Shown: piece after piece, positions 1 through 7,710 of the stretch
How the letters are laid out: each line of letters opens with the position of its first letter
Position numbering within the stretch: the stretch's first letter is position 1
The notes under the pieces: generated by a model
What the model saw: only the letters and a program-made list of their open reading frames with translations
Told to the model about the DNA's origin: nothing
Database searches by the model: none
Translations under genes and position numbers: made by a program
Source: Streptomyces scabiei 87.22
GTDB lineage: Bacteria; Actinomycetota; Actinomycetes; Streptomycetales; Streptomycetaceae
Length of the DNA: 64,000 bases
Reading direction: 5' to 3'
NCBI RefSeq assembly: GCF_000091305.1
Contig: NC_013929.1
Location: 8,804,001 to 8,868,000 of the forward strand

Positions 1-1
1 T

Positions 2-1006
2 CCGAGCAACCAGATCACCAAGCGCGGGACACCCCAGTTGCACGAGGCCGCACGGCGGACGCTGGAACTGCGCGGAGACGACGGGACGGGCTGGTCGCTC
101 GCGTGGAAGATCAATTTCTGGGCGCGGCTGGAGGACGGCGCCCGGGCCCACAAACTGCTCCGGGACCTGGTGCGCACGGACCGGCTCGCGCCCAACATGT
201 TCGACCTGCACCCACCGTTCCAGATCGACGGCAACTTCGGCGCCACCTCGGGCATCGCGGAGATGCTGCTGCACAGCCACAACGGCGAACTGCACGTGCT
301 GCCGGCGCTGCCTGCCGCCTGGCCCACCGGGCGCGTGAGCGGACTGCGCGGCCGCGGCGGGTACACCGTCGGCGCCGAGTGGAGCGGCGGCCGGATCGAG
401 TGCGTCGTCACACCCGACCGAACCGGTGCCGTCCGGGTGCGCAGCCGGATCTTCGCCGGCGACTTCACGCTGCGGGACGAGGCGAGCGGCGACCCGGTCC
501 AGCCGAAGCGGCTGGAGACCGATCTGATCGAGTTCGCCGGCCGGGCCGGCAGGACCTACCGCGCGTCCGCGGTCAGGTCGGGGCCGGTGGAGGCCGGCGT
601 GGCGTACCGGCTGGTGGCCCAGCACAGCGGCAAGGCCGCCGACGTCAACGGCGCGTCCGCCGGCGCGGCTCTGATCCAGTGGCAGACCGCCGCCGGCCGC
701 AACCAGCAGTTCGAGTTCCTGCCCTCCGACGGCGATCACTACAAGATCCGGGTTCGGCCGAGCGGTCTGGTCCTGCACGTCGCCGACAGCAGCAGCGGCG
801 CCGACATCACCCAGCAGGCGGACACCGACGCCGCCGACCGGCAGTGGCGGATCGTCGACCACGGCGGTGGCGTGATCAGCCTGGTCAACCGGCAGAGCGG
901 CCTCGCCCTCGACGTGTGGCAGGCGTCCACCGCCGACGGGGCCCGCATCTCCCAGTGGACGGCCACCGGGAGCCCCAACCAGCGCTTCCAGCTCCACCGC
1001 GTCTAG
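2..1006 (+). CDS. GH95 family alpha-L-fucosidase with C-terminal ricin-type lectin domain, 3' part
   Basis: The reading frame is open from base 2, so the gene starts outside the window; about 334 codons are present. The first ~80 residues match the end of the GH95 catalytic (alpha/alpha)6 barrel: GTGWSLAWK (holding the family's Trp/Asp active-site region), an arm starting FWARL, and the DGNFG motif. A beta-sandwich tail follows. From about residue 205 to the end there is a ricin-B/CBM13 domain with QxW-type repeats (QWQT, RQWRI, SQWTA...NQRF). GH95 enzymes remove alpha-1,2-fucose, for example from xyloglucan or glycans, and are usually secreted, but the signal peptide is not visible here. A plant-polysaccharide role beside a phytotoxin cluster is attractive but only inferred. 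It converges with orf1. Confidence 0.88.
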   Translation, partial: PSNQITKRGTPQLHEAARRTLELRGDDGTGWSLAWKINFWARLEDGARAHKLLRDLVRTDRLAPNMFDLHPPFQIDGNFGATSGIAEMLLHSHNGELHVLPALPAAWPTGRVSGLRGRGGYTVGAEWSGGRIECVVTPDRTGAVRVRSRIFAGDFTLRDEASGDPVQPKRLETDLIEFAGRAGRTYRASAVRSGPVEAGVAYRLVAQHSGKAADVNGASAGAALIQWQTAAGRNQQFEFLPSDGDHYKIRVRPSGLVLHVADSSSGADITQQADTDAADRQWRIVDHGGGVISLVNRQSGLALDVWQASTADGARISQWTATGSPNQRFQLHRV

Positions 1007-1076
1007 ACGCGAGCACGATTGGACAGGTCAGCTGGACCGGCGCCCCGCCCCGGTCCTGCCGGCCCTTCGGTAATCG

Positions 1077-1109
1077 CAGTCGCCTCGGGGGAGGCGGCTC
1101 CGGCGACTG
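1077..1109. terminator. Putative bidirectional hairpin between the fucosidase gene and orf1
   Basis: The arms CAGTCGCC (1077-1084) and GGCGACTG (1102-1109) are perfect 8-bp complements. The loop contains a second small GCCTC/GAGGC hairpin. It lies between the convergent fucosidase stop (1006) and orf1 stop (1124). There is no U-tract, as is common in streptomycetes. Confidence 0.4.
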
Positions 1110-1123
1110 TCCGGGGCCCGGGG

Positions 1124-3034
1124 CTATCGGGCCCACCGGACGGAGTCCTCGATCCGGCAGCGCGCGCCCTGGTGGGGCGGCGTGGTCGTGGCCCGTCCAG
1201 TGCGCAGGACCGCCAGGACCTCGTTGTCCCCGTCGGGGCCGAATCCGGCCATCGGGCGACCCAACTCGCCGCCCAGCGGCTGGGCGGCATATCCGGCCTC
1301 GGTCAGTGCGAGCCAGATGTGCATCAGCGTGGCTCCCGCTTCGAGGCGGTCGGCGACGGTCCGGCGCGGACCGCGCAGGACGAGCACGGCCCCGCAGTCG
1401 CGCAGCCTCCGTGCCCGGACGCCGGCCGTCGCCGAGGCCAGTGGGCGGACCAGCGCCCGCGGTAGCGCCTCGCTGTCGACGGCGCGGGCGAGCACGCCGG
1501 TCGCGCCCGAGCGGTCGAGGAGGTCGCGCGGCTCCCCGAAGGAACGGCGGCCGCTGTCGTTCCGTGCGCGTTCCCGCAGCCAGGCCCGGAGTTGACCGTC
1601 CGACGCCGGATCGGCGGCCATGGCCGAGTCGAGCTCGGTCCGGGCGAGCCGGGCCAGGGCGGTGGGGCCGGTCACCGTCTCCAGGGCGAGGTTCCGCTCG
1701 GCGCTCAGCAACTCGATCCGCTTGGCCGTCGCCGTGTCGAGAGGGGTGCGCAGCAGGCCCTCCCGGTGGGTGGAGCGCAGGCCGAGCGCGCCCTGCCGGA
1801 CCAGGACGTCGTCGCGGAGACGGTCGCAGTGGAACCGGCCGGCGAACGCGGGCGTCCCGTCCTCGTCGGCCGGCTGATCCGACGCGGTCGAGGTCTCCCA
1901 CTCGCCGTGCGCCAGGTAGGCCATGGATCCCAGAGCGCAGCCGAGGCTCTCCGCCCAGCCCAGCGGGTCCTGGACGGCGGCGGGCCAGCGCCGCGGGTCG
2001 TGCGCCAGCCGGACCGTGCGGTCGTCGAGGAGTTCGAACGCCCAGGGCTGGGCGTTGAAGGCGGAAGGGGCGAGCCGGGCGCCGTCCAGCACGGTGGCGA
2101 GCCGCTCGGGCAGCGGGCGCCCGGGCTGTGGCGCGGCCGAGGGCCGGAGGGGATCGCGCCGGGAGGCGGCGCGTAGCGCCCGCCGGGACCGTACGATCTC
2201 CACCGGCAGCCGCGCCCGGTGCAGCAGGGCGGCGGGGCGCGGCAGGACCGCGGCATGCACGTCCATGGTGACGACGTGCCGTGTCCTGCGGTTCATGAGC
2301 ACGTCCACGACGGTTCTCGCGGTCAGTGTGGCCAGGCCGAGGACGCAGTAGCCGATCTGCGGCCAGGGGCCCCCGTTGACGCGCCGGTCGGTCTGCACGG
2401 CCAGGAAGTCGCTGGGGACCTGGAGTCTGCCGACCCACCGCATCGATTCCCACAGGCGGTTCTCGCGGTGTGCCTCGGCGCTCGCCCTGCCGTAGAACGG
2501 CACCGGGGTGCGCCGGTAGTCGAAGACGTACAGGGTCGGTTTCCCGCCGAAGTCCATACCCGCGAGGACGGGGATGCCGAGCCGGGCGGCCCGCTCGTGC
2601 AGCTGGTACTTGACCCAGGACGACATCGTCGGGTCGATGGCGTCGAAGACGATGTGGGCGCCGTCGAGTGCCTCGTCGAGGTTCTCCAGGGTCAGCCCCT
2701 GCGGGTAGACGGTCACTTCGGCCGAGGGGTTCAGCGTGCGAATCCGGTCGGCGATCGCCGCGGGCTTCGAACGGCCCAGGTCGGCCTGTACACACGCCTG
2801 CCGGTTCAGGTTCGAGACGTCGAAGACGTCGGGGTCGGCGAGCCGGAAGCGCAGCACACCGAGCCGGGCCAGTGGTTCGACGACCCCGCCACCGCCGCCG
2901 CATCCCGCCACGAGTACGGTCGCGGCGCGCAGGGCCGCCTGTTCCCGTTCGCTGATGATGCCGGTGTTGCGGCTCACGGCCTCGGCCCCGGCCGTCATCA
3001 TGTCGATGTCCGCCCGGTGGGTGTCAGTGGCCAT
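1124..3034 (-). CDS. orf1: Orf1: ThiF/E1-like adenylation domain fused to a nitroreductase-like domain
   Basis: 636 aa from the ATG at 3034; an upstream in-frame TTG at 3079 has no better ribosome binding site. The N-terminal part (about 20-265) is a ThiF/MoeB/E1 fold with a glycine-rich nucleotide loop (AGCGGGGG, residues 43-50) followed by the conserved DxxNLNRQ segment (72-79). The C-terminal part (about 300-620) resembles FMN nitroreductases (LDGARLAPSAFNAQPW near the start). This ThiF-nitroreductase architecture is also found in the mycobacterial MoeY-type proteins. It lies 96 bp downstream of cfaR on the same strand, so both are probably on one transcript, as in the S. scabies CFA cluster, where Orf1 accompanies CfaR. 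No CxxC zinc motif was seen. Its substrate and its effect on toxin production cannot be read from the sequence. Confidence 0.85.
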   Translation of the reverse strand: MATDTHRADIDMMTAGAEAVSRNTGIISEREQAALRAATVLVAGCGGGGGVVEPLARLGVLRFRLADPDVFDVSNLNRQACVQADLGRSKPAAIADRIRTLNPSAEVTVYPQGLTLENLDEALDGAHIVFDAIDPTMSSWVKYQLHERAARLGIPVLAGMDFGGKPTLYVFDYRRTPVPFYGRASAEAHRENRLWESMRWVGRLQVPSDFLAVQTDRRVNGGPWPQIGYCVLGLATLTARTVVDVLMNRRTRHVVTMDVHAAVLPRPAALLHRARLPVEIVRSRRALRAASRRDPLRPSAAPQPGRPLPERLATVLDGARLAPSAFNAQPWAFELLDDRTVRLAHDPRRWPAAVQDPLGWAESLGCALGSMAYLAHGEWETSTASDQPADEDGTPAFAGRFHCDRLRDDVLVRQGALGLRSTHREGLLRTPLDTATAKRIELLSAERNLALETVTGPTALARLARTELDSAMAADPASDGQLRAWLRERARNDSGRRSFGEPRDLLDRSGATGVLARAVDSEALPRALVRPLASATAGVRARRLRDCGAVLVLRGPRRTVADRLEAGATLMHIWLALTEAGYAAQPLGGELGRPMAGFGPDGDNEVLAVLRTGRATTTPPHQGARCRIEDSVRWAR

Positions 3035-3130
3035 GGCTGGATCCGTTCGCTCGGTGCTCGTGTTCGGCCCGCGCTCCAACGGCGGCGGAGCGAAGTGTCG
3101 TACTACGCCGACGGGATGAGCGTGTTCGGC

Positions 3131-3979
3131 TCATGCGCTCTCCAGCTCGGGGTGGTGGCCGCCTGCGGCGAGCACCTGTGCGGGCCGTCGAGCGTCGATG
3201 AGGTTGTCGGACGGGCGGGGCGCCGACACCTGGGCGTGGTCCGCGGGCGCGGGGGCCGAGTTGGCGCAGGCGGACCTGCCGACCGGGAACCGCGTCATCT
3301 GCTGGGGCCTGACCCGGGGCGGCCAGCAGTGCGGGACGAGGATGTTCAGCGCGTAGGCGCGGGCGACGAGCGCGGACCGGGTGGGGGCCTGCAGCTTCTT
3401 CAGCATCGCGCTGATGTGGTACTCGACGCCGTGGCTGCTGAGGCCGAGCCGTGAGGCCAACTGCTGGGTGGACAGCCCGGCGGCCACGCCTTCCAGAATG
3501 CGGGCGGGCACCTCGGCGAGTGTCGTGACCGGTGTGAGCGTGGGGCCGTGGACGGTGTCCGGGACGATGAGCGCGATCACGGCGCACTCCATGCGGCAGA
3601 CATGCAGGACGGTGTTGAACGTGAGGCCCGTGACGAGGCAGTCCCTGTCCGTGTGGTTCGCGTCCATGGGTGTCAGGCGGATGCTTAAGTCGCCGCACCG
3701 CCCGTCGACGAGTCGGGAGAAGTGTTCCTCCAGGCTCGCCGCGTCCGTCGGGTGGAAGAACCGTGCCAGAGGTTCCCCCGTCACCTCCGCGGGTGCGAGC
3801 CCGAACTGCTCGCAGAACGCGTCGTTCGCCTCCACGACCCGGAGGGCGGTGTCGAGATGGACGATGCCGAGTGCCGGGGTGAGCGCCGACGAGGGCTCCG
3901 GCGCCGACGGGTCTCCTGATTTCGCCACGACGGACTCTGGGTGTGGCTCCAGAATCGTGGTTTTGGGCAGGGTGGACAA
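3131..3979 (-). CDS. cfaR: CfaR: PAS-LuxR family activator of coronafacoyl phytotoxin genes
   Basis: 282 aa from a TTG start at 3979, preceded by GAAAGAGG at a 7-nt spacing; longer upstream reading frames have no binding site and look non-coding. Residues about 36-135 form a single PAS domain (GIVHLDTALRVVEANDAF...). Residues about 155-212 form a LuxR-type helix-turn-helix (AAGLSTQQLASRLGLSSHGVEYHIS). This is the PimM/CfaR architecture, whose members bind palindromes like CTVGGGAWWTCCCBAG; such a site lies upstream of cfa1 (5183-5198). Leu98 is a TTA codon (3686-3688), rare in Streptomyces and dependent on the bldA tRNA, so translation is probably developmentally gated. A 70-residue tail after the HTH has no recognisable domain. 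It is divergent from the biosynthetic operon and probably co-transcribed with orf1. Confidence 0.92.
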   Translation of the reverse strand: MSTLPKTTILEPHPESVVAKSGDPSAPEPSSALTPALGIVHLDTALRVVEANDAFCEQFGLAPAEVTGEPLARFFHPTDAASLEEHFSRLVDGRCGDLSIRLTPMDANHTDRDCLVTGLTFNTVLHVCRMECAVIALIVPDTVHGPTLTPVTTLAEVPARILEGVAAGLSTQQLASRLGLSSHGVEYHISAMLKKLQAPTRSALVARAYALNILVPHCWPPRVRPQQMTRFPVGRSACANSAPAPADHAQVSAPRPSDNLIDARRPAQVLAAGGHHPELESA

Positions 3980-5182
3980 GGCAGTACCTCTTTCGGGGGG
4001 CGGCCGGAAGAGACTCGGGTTGTTCCGCGATCGGCCGATGCCGGTGGACTGCCCTGGGCGGGGGCGTCCTTGGTCTCTTCCGTCAGGTGGTACAGAGGGC
4101 CATGTGGGAAAGCCGGTCGTGCGGCGGGGGACGGACCCGCCCCGAACGTCGAAGTGAAATGTGTTCGTCATCGGACGAGGTCCGGGAAAACCGTCCGACT
4201 GCCATGGGGGTGCGGCGTACAAGGTCTCTTGGTGGTGCGGGCGTTCGTCCGTGTCGGTTCCATAGTTGCTGTGGTGACGGATTATCACAAGACCCAACAT
4301 CTCCATTCTGGCGTAAAGTCCGGGGGAGATGTATTCGCTTCCGCGGTCTTTGTGCCGCGATGCGGCCGGCTGTCGCGCGGCCGCCGACCGCGTCCGTGGC
4401 CAGGTGAAACAGGCAGGTCGGCGCACTCGCGGGACACCGTGGGCACCCTTCGGGTCGGATCCCGTCGGGTGACGGGAAGGGCGGGTTTCTCCGCGGGTGG
4501 TGACCGGAGGCCGTCATGCCCGCCCGCCCGGAACCGTCACTGACGCGATCGGCGCAACTCCCGCTGCCTCATGTACTCGGCCAAGGCCGTGATCTGCTGC
4601 CCCGACAGATCCGGCCACGTGGGTGTGGTGCTCCACGAAAGGTCGCCGATCGTGCCGGGCTCCCGCCGGCCTGGCTGCCGCACTCCCGAAGGGTGCCGGC
4701 CGAGCCGGCCGGGACGGGGCGTTGCGCCGGTCCGGCCGGTCGGGCCGACCGGCCCGTGTGACCTGACGGCCGGCCGCCGGGGGCGCGGCTGATCGTGCGC
4801 CGGGCCGAGCCGTCCAGCCGGGATGCGAAGAAGCCGACCGCCTTCGAGAAGGGCGCCGGCCGGCGTCACCGGATCACCGCCATCGACATCCCCGCCATCG
4901 ACACCCCCGTCCACCAGGGACGCACCTGCCGTCGACCACCGTGTTCAGCACCGCCCGGCAGCGGGCCGCCCTACTTCCCGCCCTCACCTGCCGGCCGGCC
5001 GTCACCCCGTCGGCACAGGAAGGAGGAGAACCCCTCACCTCGGGCCCTTGGACCCGACACACCCGCAGCGCGTGCGACGGTTCCTGCGCCGGCCGGCCTG
5101 ACAAACCAGGGCGAGACGCCGCATCTGCGGAACCGGTCGACCCGCAGACGAATCGTGGCCGACGCCAACCCGAATGCGGGGA
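3980..5182. other. Long cfaR-cfa1 intergenic region without a convincing gene
   Basis: About 1.2 kb between the divergent cfaR and cfa1 units. All open frames have poor codon statistics and no ribosome binding sites. An AT-richer patch at about 4270-4345 is the best place for the cfaR promoter (a GATAAT-like -10 on the minus strand, but no matching -35). The minus-strand frame ending at 4537 has a protein-like last ~40 codons (about 4537-4660) that may be a gene relic, though I could not identify it. The functional control sites for the biosynthetic operon are at the right end of the region. Confidence 0.6.
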
Positions 5183-5198
5183 CTAGGGATTCTCCTAG
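5183..5198. promoter_or_regulatory. Predicted CfaR operator upstream of cfa1
   Basis: CTAGGGATTCTCCTAG is a 16-bp imperfect palindrome; with flanks the perfect arms are GACTAGG/CCTAGTC (5181-5187 and 5194-5200). It matches the PAS-LuxR (PimM-type) consensus CTVGGGAWWTCCCBAG at 14 of 16 positions. It ends directly at a TCGACC -35-like hexamer, as expected for an activator contacting RNA polymerase. I saw no other copy in the cfaR-cfa1 intergenic region. Confidence 0.8.
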
Positions 5199-5228
5199 TC
5201 GACCTTCGTTCTGTAGCCCTTGTATGGT
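5199..5228 (+). promoter_or_regulatory. Predicted promoter of the cfa biosynthetic operon
   Basis: A TCGACC -35-like box (5199-5204) and TATGGT -10-like box (5223-5228) are separated by 18 bp, giving a leader of about 40 nt before the cfa1 TTG. The -35 is weak and abuts the CfaR palindrome, in keeping with an activator-dependent promoter. Confidence 0.55.
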
Positions 5229-5276
5229 CGCATTGCCTCCGCAGGTCGACCCCTTTCGGCACCATAGGAGACCCTC

Positions 5277-5552
5277 TTGGCGAACATCGAATCGACCATC
5301 AAGCACATCCTGGTCGACGATCTCTTCATCACTGTGCCGCCGTCCGAGATCGGGCTGGACGACGGCTTCCGAGATGTCCTCGGACTCGATTCACTCGGAT
5401 TCACCGAACTCCGCACCCAGTGCGAATACCTCTTCGGTATCACCATCTCGGACGAGGACTTCGTCCCGGAGCACTTCTCCTCGGTCCGGACCCTGACCCA
5501 GTTGGTGTCGCTCAGGCAAGCGGCTCTTACGGACGAGGCCGGCGTCCAGTGA
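5277..5552 (+). CDS. cfa1: Cfa1: discrete acyl carrier protein
   Basis: 91 aa, TTG start at 5277 with TAGGAGA upstream. A typical type II ACP with Ser39 in GLDSLGF as the phosphopantetheine attachment site, followed by the helix-II residues TELRTQCEYLF. In the CFA pathway it carries the intermediate from which the cyclopentenone carboxylate (CPC-type) starter is formed together with Cfa2-Cfa5. First gene of the long operon; its TGA stop overlaps the cfa2 GTG (GTGA). Confidence 0.92.
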   Translation: MANIESTIKHILVDDLFITVPPSEIGLDDGFRDVLGLDSLGFTELRTQCEYLFGITISDEDFVPEHFSSVRTLTQLVSLRQAALTDEAGVQ

Positions 5553-6046
5553 CCGAGACGACGCACACCGAAGTAGCGCGTGAACCGCGAGCCATGGGGT
5601 TCACGGAACTCAAGAGCTGGTTGCGCCATCGTCATCCGATGATTTATCTCGACCGTATTCTGGATTACGAGCCCGGGAAATACGTGAAAAGCCTCATGGC
5701 TGTTTCCGGGCAGATCGACGCGATCGCGGGGCACTTTCCCGAGCGGGCCGTCTTTCCCGCCAGCCATATGATGCAGGCGATCGCCCAGTCGGCGATCATC
5801 CTCGCTCAGTTGTCGACCTCGCCGCTGACCGAAGACGAGATCACCCTGATCGGATCGGTCAAGGCCAGGTTCGTACGCGTCGTGGTCCCCGGTGACCAGG
5901 TCGTCTTCCACACCACCTGCGACAAGCTTCGCGGCGACGTCATGACGTTCACGTGCCGGGCGGAGGTCTCCGGCAGGCCCGTCGCCATGACCAGAGGCAC
6001 GCTGGTCCGCACCAAGGTGGCGGATCTGGGCGAGCAGTTGTGGTGA
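5549..6046 (+). CDS. cfa2: Cfa2: FabZ-like hot-dog dehydratase with altered active site
   Basis: 165 aa; GTG start at 5549 overlaps the cfa1 stop, with GGACGAGG upstream. An ATG at 5594 is a possible internal alternative. A single hot-dog domain of the FabA/FabZ class: His29 in RHPMIYLDRI aligns with the catalytic His of FabZ, and GHFPERAVFPA aligns with GHFPxxPxMPG. The helix residue that is the catalytic Glu in FabZ (PGVLIxEAMAQ) is Gln76 here (PASHMMQAIAQ), so ordinary water elimination is doubtful unless another acid serves. In the CFA pathway it is assigned the dehydration that makes the cyclopentenone of the starter unit. Its stop overlaps the cfa3 start (GTGA). Confidence 0.88.
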   Translation: MTETTHTEVAREPRAMGFTELKSWLRHRHPMIYLDRILDYEPGKYVKSLMAVSGQIDAIAGHFPERAVFPASHMMQAIAQSAIILAQLSTSPLTEDEITLIGSVKARFVRVVVPGDQVVFHTTCDKLRGDVMTFTCRAEVSGRPVAMTRGTLVRTKVADLGEQLW

Positions 6047-7185
6047 GTACAGGGTCCCAGGTGTGGGTGACGGGAAGGGCCTGGTCGACTGCCCTGGGCT
6101 CCGACGTGGACACCGTGTGGGAGGCACTGCTGGCCGGCGCCTCCGGCATCACCGAAGTGTCCTCCCCGGTACCGCTGCGCGGCACGCTCGCCGCGACCGT
6201 GCCCGACCTCGACAGCGACCTGCCCGCGTGGGACCGCCAGCAGCGGCTCACCCGCGCCACGCTGTCAAAGGCCCTGCGGGACGCGGGGATCGACCCCGGC
6301 GACCCGCGTGTCCTGCCCGTCCTCGGCACCAGCTACGGCCCCCACCTGGAGATGCCGGACACCGGCTCCCTGTCCCACTGGTCCGTCACAGCGGCACGGG
6401 ACGCCGGATGCGTGGTGGAACCGGTCACCGTCACCACCGCCTGCTCCGCGGGTTCCGACGCCGTCCTCGCCGGACTCGCCCTCCTCGAGGAAGGCGTCGC
6501 GGACGTCTGCGTGTGCGGCGGGGCCGACGTACTCACCCTGGGCAAACGCCTCGGCCACTCACACCTCGGCACGATGTCCCCCGACGGCCTCCGGGCCTTC
6601 GACACCGCCCGCAACGGCACCGTCCTCGGCGAGGGAGCGGCGTTCCTCGTCCTGGAGCGGGCCGAACACGCCCGCGCCCGCGGCGCCCGCCCGTACGGTG
6701 TCGTCGCCGGCGCCGGATCGTCGAACGACGCCGCCAGTGCCGTGGCCCCCGACCCGTCCGGCGCGAACGTCGTCCTGGCCGTCGAACGCGCGCTGCGCGA
6801 CGCGGACATCACGCCGGAGGACGTCACCGTCGTCAACGCGCACGGCTCCGGGACACCGGTGAACGACGACGTGGAGGCACGTGCCTACGCGCGGCTCTTC
6901 GCCGGCGTGCCCCGCCCGCCGGTCGCGTTCGCGACGAAGGGGGCGTTCGGACACACGCTCGGCGCGACCGGCGCCATCGAGGCGGTGGCCCTGCTCCAGG
7001 CTCTCGCGACAGGGACGGTACCCCCCGTCCCCTCCTTACGGGACCCGCTGTCAAGGCTGGGCCTGCCGATCCCGATGGAGCGACCCATGAAGGCCGAACC
7101 GGGCCGGGGCATCAGCGTGACGCTCGGATTCGGCGGCTTCAACACCTGCCTCGTCCTCCAGGGACCGGAAAGCGTGGCGACATGA
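6043..7185 (+). CDS. cfa3: Cfa3: beta-ketoacyl-ACP synthase
   Basis: 380 aa from a GTG at 6043 that overlaps the cfa2 stop; the upstream extension to 5953 is non-coding in character. A complete KAS I/II-type thiolase fold with the catalytic triad Cys134 (TTACSAGSD), His267 (NAHGSGTP) and His304 (GAFGHTLGATG). It should catalyse the condensation that builds the starter unit on Cfa1. Leu332 is a TTA codon (7036-7038), a second possible bldA checkpoint besides cfaR. Its TGA overlaps the cfa4 ATG. Confidence 0.92.
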   Translation: MSTGSQVWVTGRAWSTALGSDVDTVWEALLAGASGITEVSSPVPLRGTLAATVPDLDSDLPAWDRQQRLTRATLSKALRDAGIDPGDPRVLPVLGTSYGPHLEMPDTGSLSHWSVTAARDAGCVVEPVTVTTACSAGSDAVLAGLALLEEGVADVCVCGGADVLTLGKRLGHSHLGTMSPDGLRAFDTARNGTVLGEGAAFLVLERAEHARARGARPYGVVAGAGSSNDAASAVAPDPSGANVVLAVERALRDADITPEDVTVVNAHGSGTPVNDDVEARAYARLFAGVPRPPVAFATKGAFGHTLGATGAIEAVALLQALATGTVPPVPSLRDPLSRLGLPIPMERPMKAEPGRGISVTLGFGGFNTCLVLQGPESVAT

Positions 7186-7709
7186 GCGACGTGGCCATCT
7201 TGACCACGTACGGCATGACGGTGCTCGGCGAGGGCGTCACCGAGGTGACCGACCTGTCCGGTGTACGCCCGAGACAGAGAGCCTCCCTCTACGCGGACCC
7301 GCTCTCCTGGCTGGTGTTCGAGGCCGTGCAACGCGCGATCGACGCACACCGGGAGGACATCGACTCGGCGCGGGAGGGCGTGGGGCACATCGTCGTCAGC
7401 GACGACTGCACCACGTACACCATGCGCGCGATCGCCGCGACGATCGCGGCGGGACGCATCTCGCCGCTGCGGTTCTCCGGGGCGAACCCGGGTTCGGTGT
7501 GCAGCCTCCCCTCGCAGTTCCTGGGCTTCAGCGGGCCCAGCATGACCCTGTCGATGCCGCCGGACAAGGGCCTGCCCCCGGCGGGCGCCCTCGCCCGCGC
7601 ATGGCTGCGCCAGGGCGCGGCGACGCATGTGCTCGTCACCTCCCATCGAGCCGGCCCCTCGGGCCATCGCGTCACCAGCACGCTGCTGACGGGGACACAG
7701 AAAGGCTGA
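7182..7709 (+). CDS. cfa4: Cfa4: short KS-fold-like protein of unknown activity
   Basis: 175 aa; ATGA overlap with cfa3. The protein looks like the N-terminal half of a ketosynthase or chain-length factor. It has a start resembling AILTTYGM, a central stretch (GANPGSVCSLPSQFLGFSGP) matching the KS segment before the active site, and a following helix (AGALARAWLRQGAATHVLV) matching the post-nucleophile region. The strand-turn that carries the Cys in real KSs reads LSMPPDKG, without Cys. The second half of the fold with both His residues is absent. In Pseudomonas, Cfa4 has been guessed to be a cyclase; the KS-likeness is my reading. It may pair with Cfa3 as a non-catalytic partner. The cfa5 GTG follows one nucleotide after the stop. 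Confidence 0.8.
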   Translation: MSDVAILTTYGMTVLGEGVTEVTDLSGVRPRQRASLYADPLSWLVFEAVQRAIDAHREDIDSAREGVGHIVVSDDCTTYTMRAIAATIAAGRISPLRFSGANPGSVCSLPSQFLGFSGPSMTLSMPPDKGLPPAGALARAWLRQGAATHVLVTSHRAGPSGHRVTSTLLTGTQKG

Positions 7710-7710
7710 A

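Noticed and set aside
4537..4914. Minus-strand frame ending LAEYMRQRELRRSRQ
   Set aside because: The last ~40 codons look protein-like but the rest is Gly/Pro/Arg low complexity with no usable start; kept only as a possible relic.
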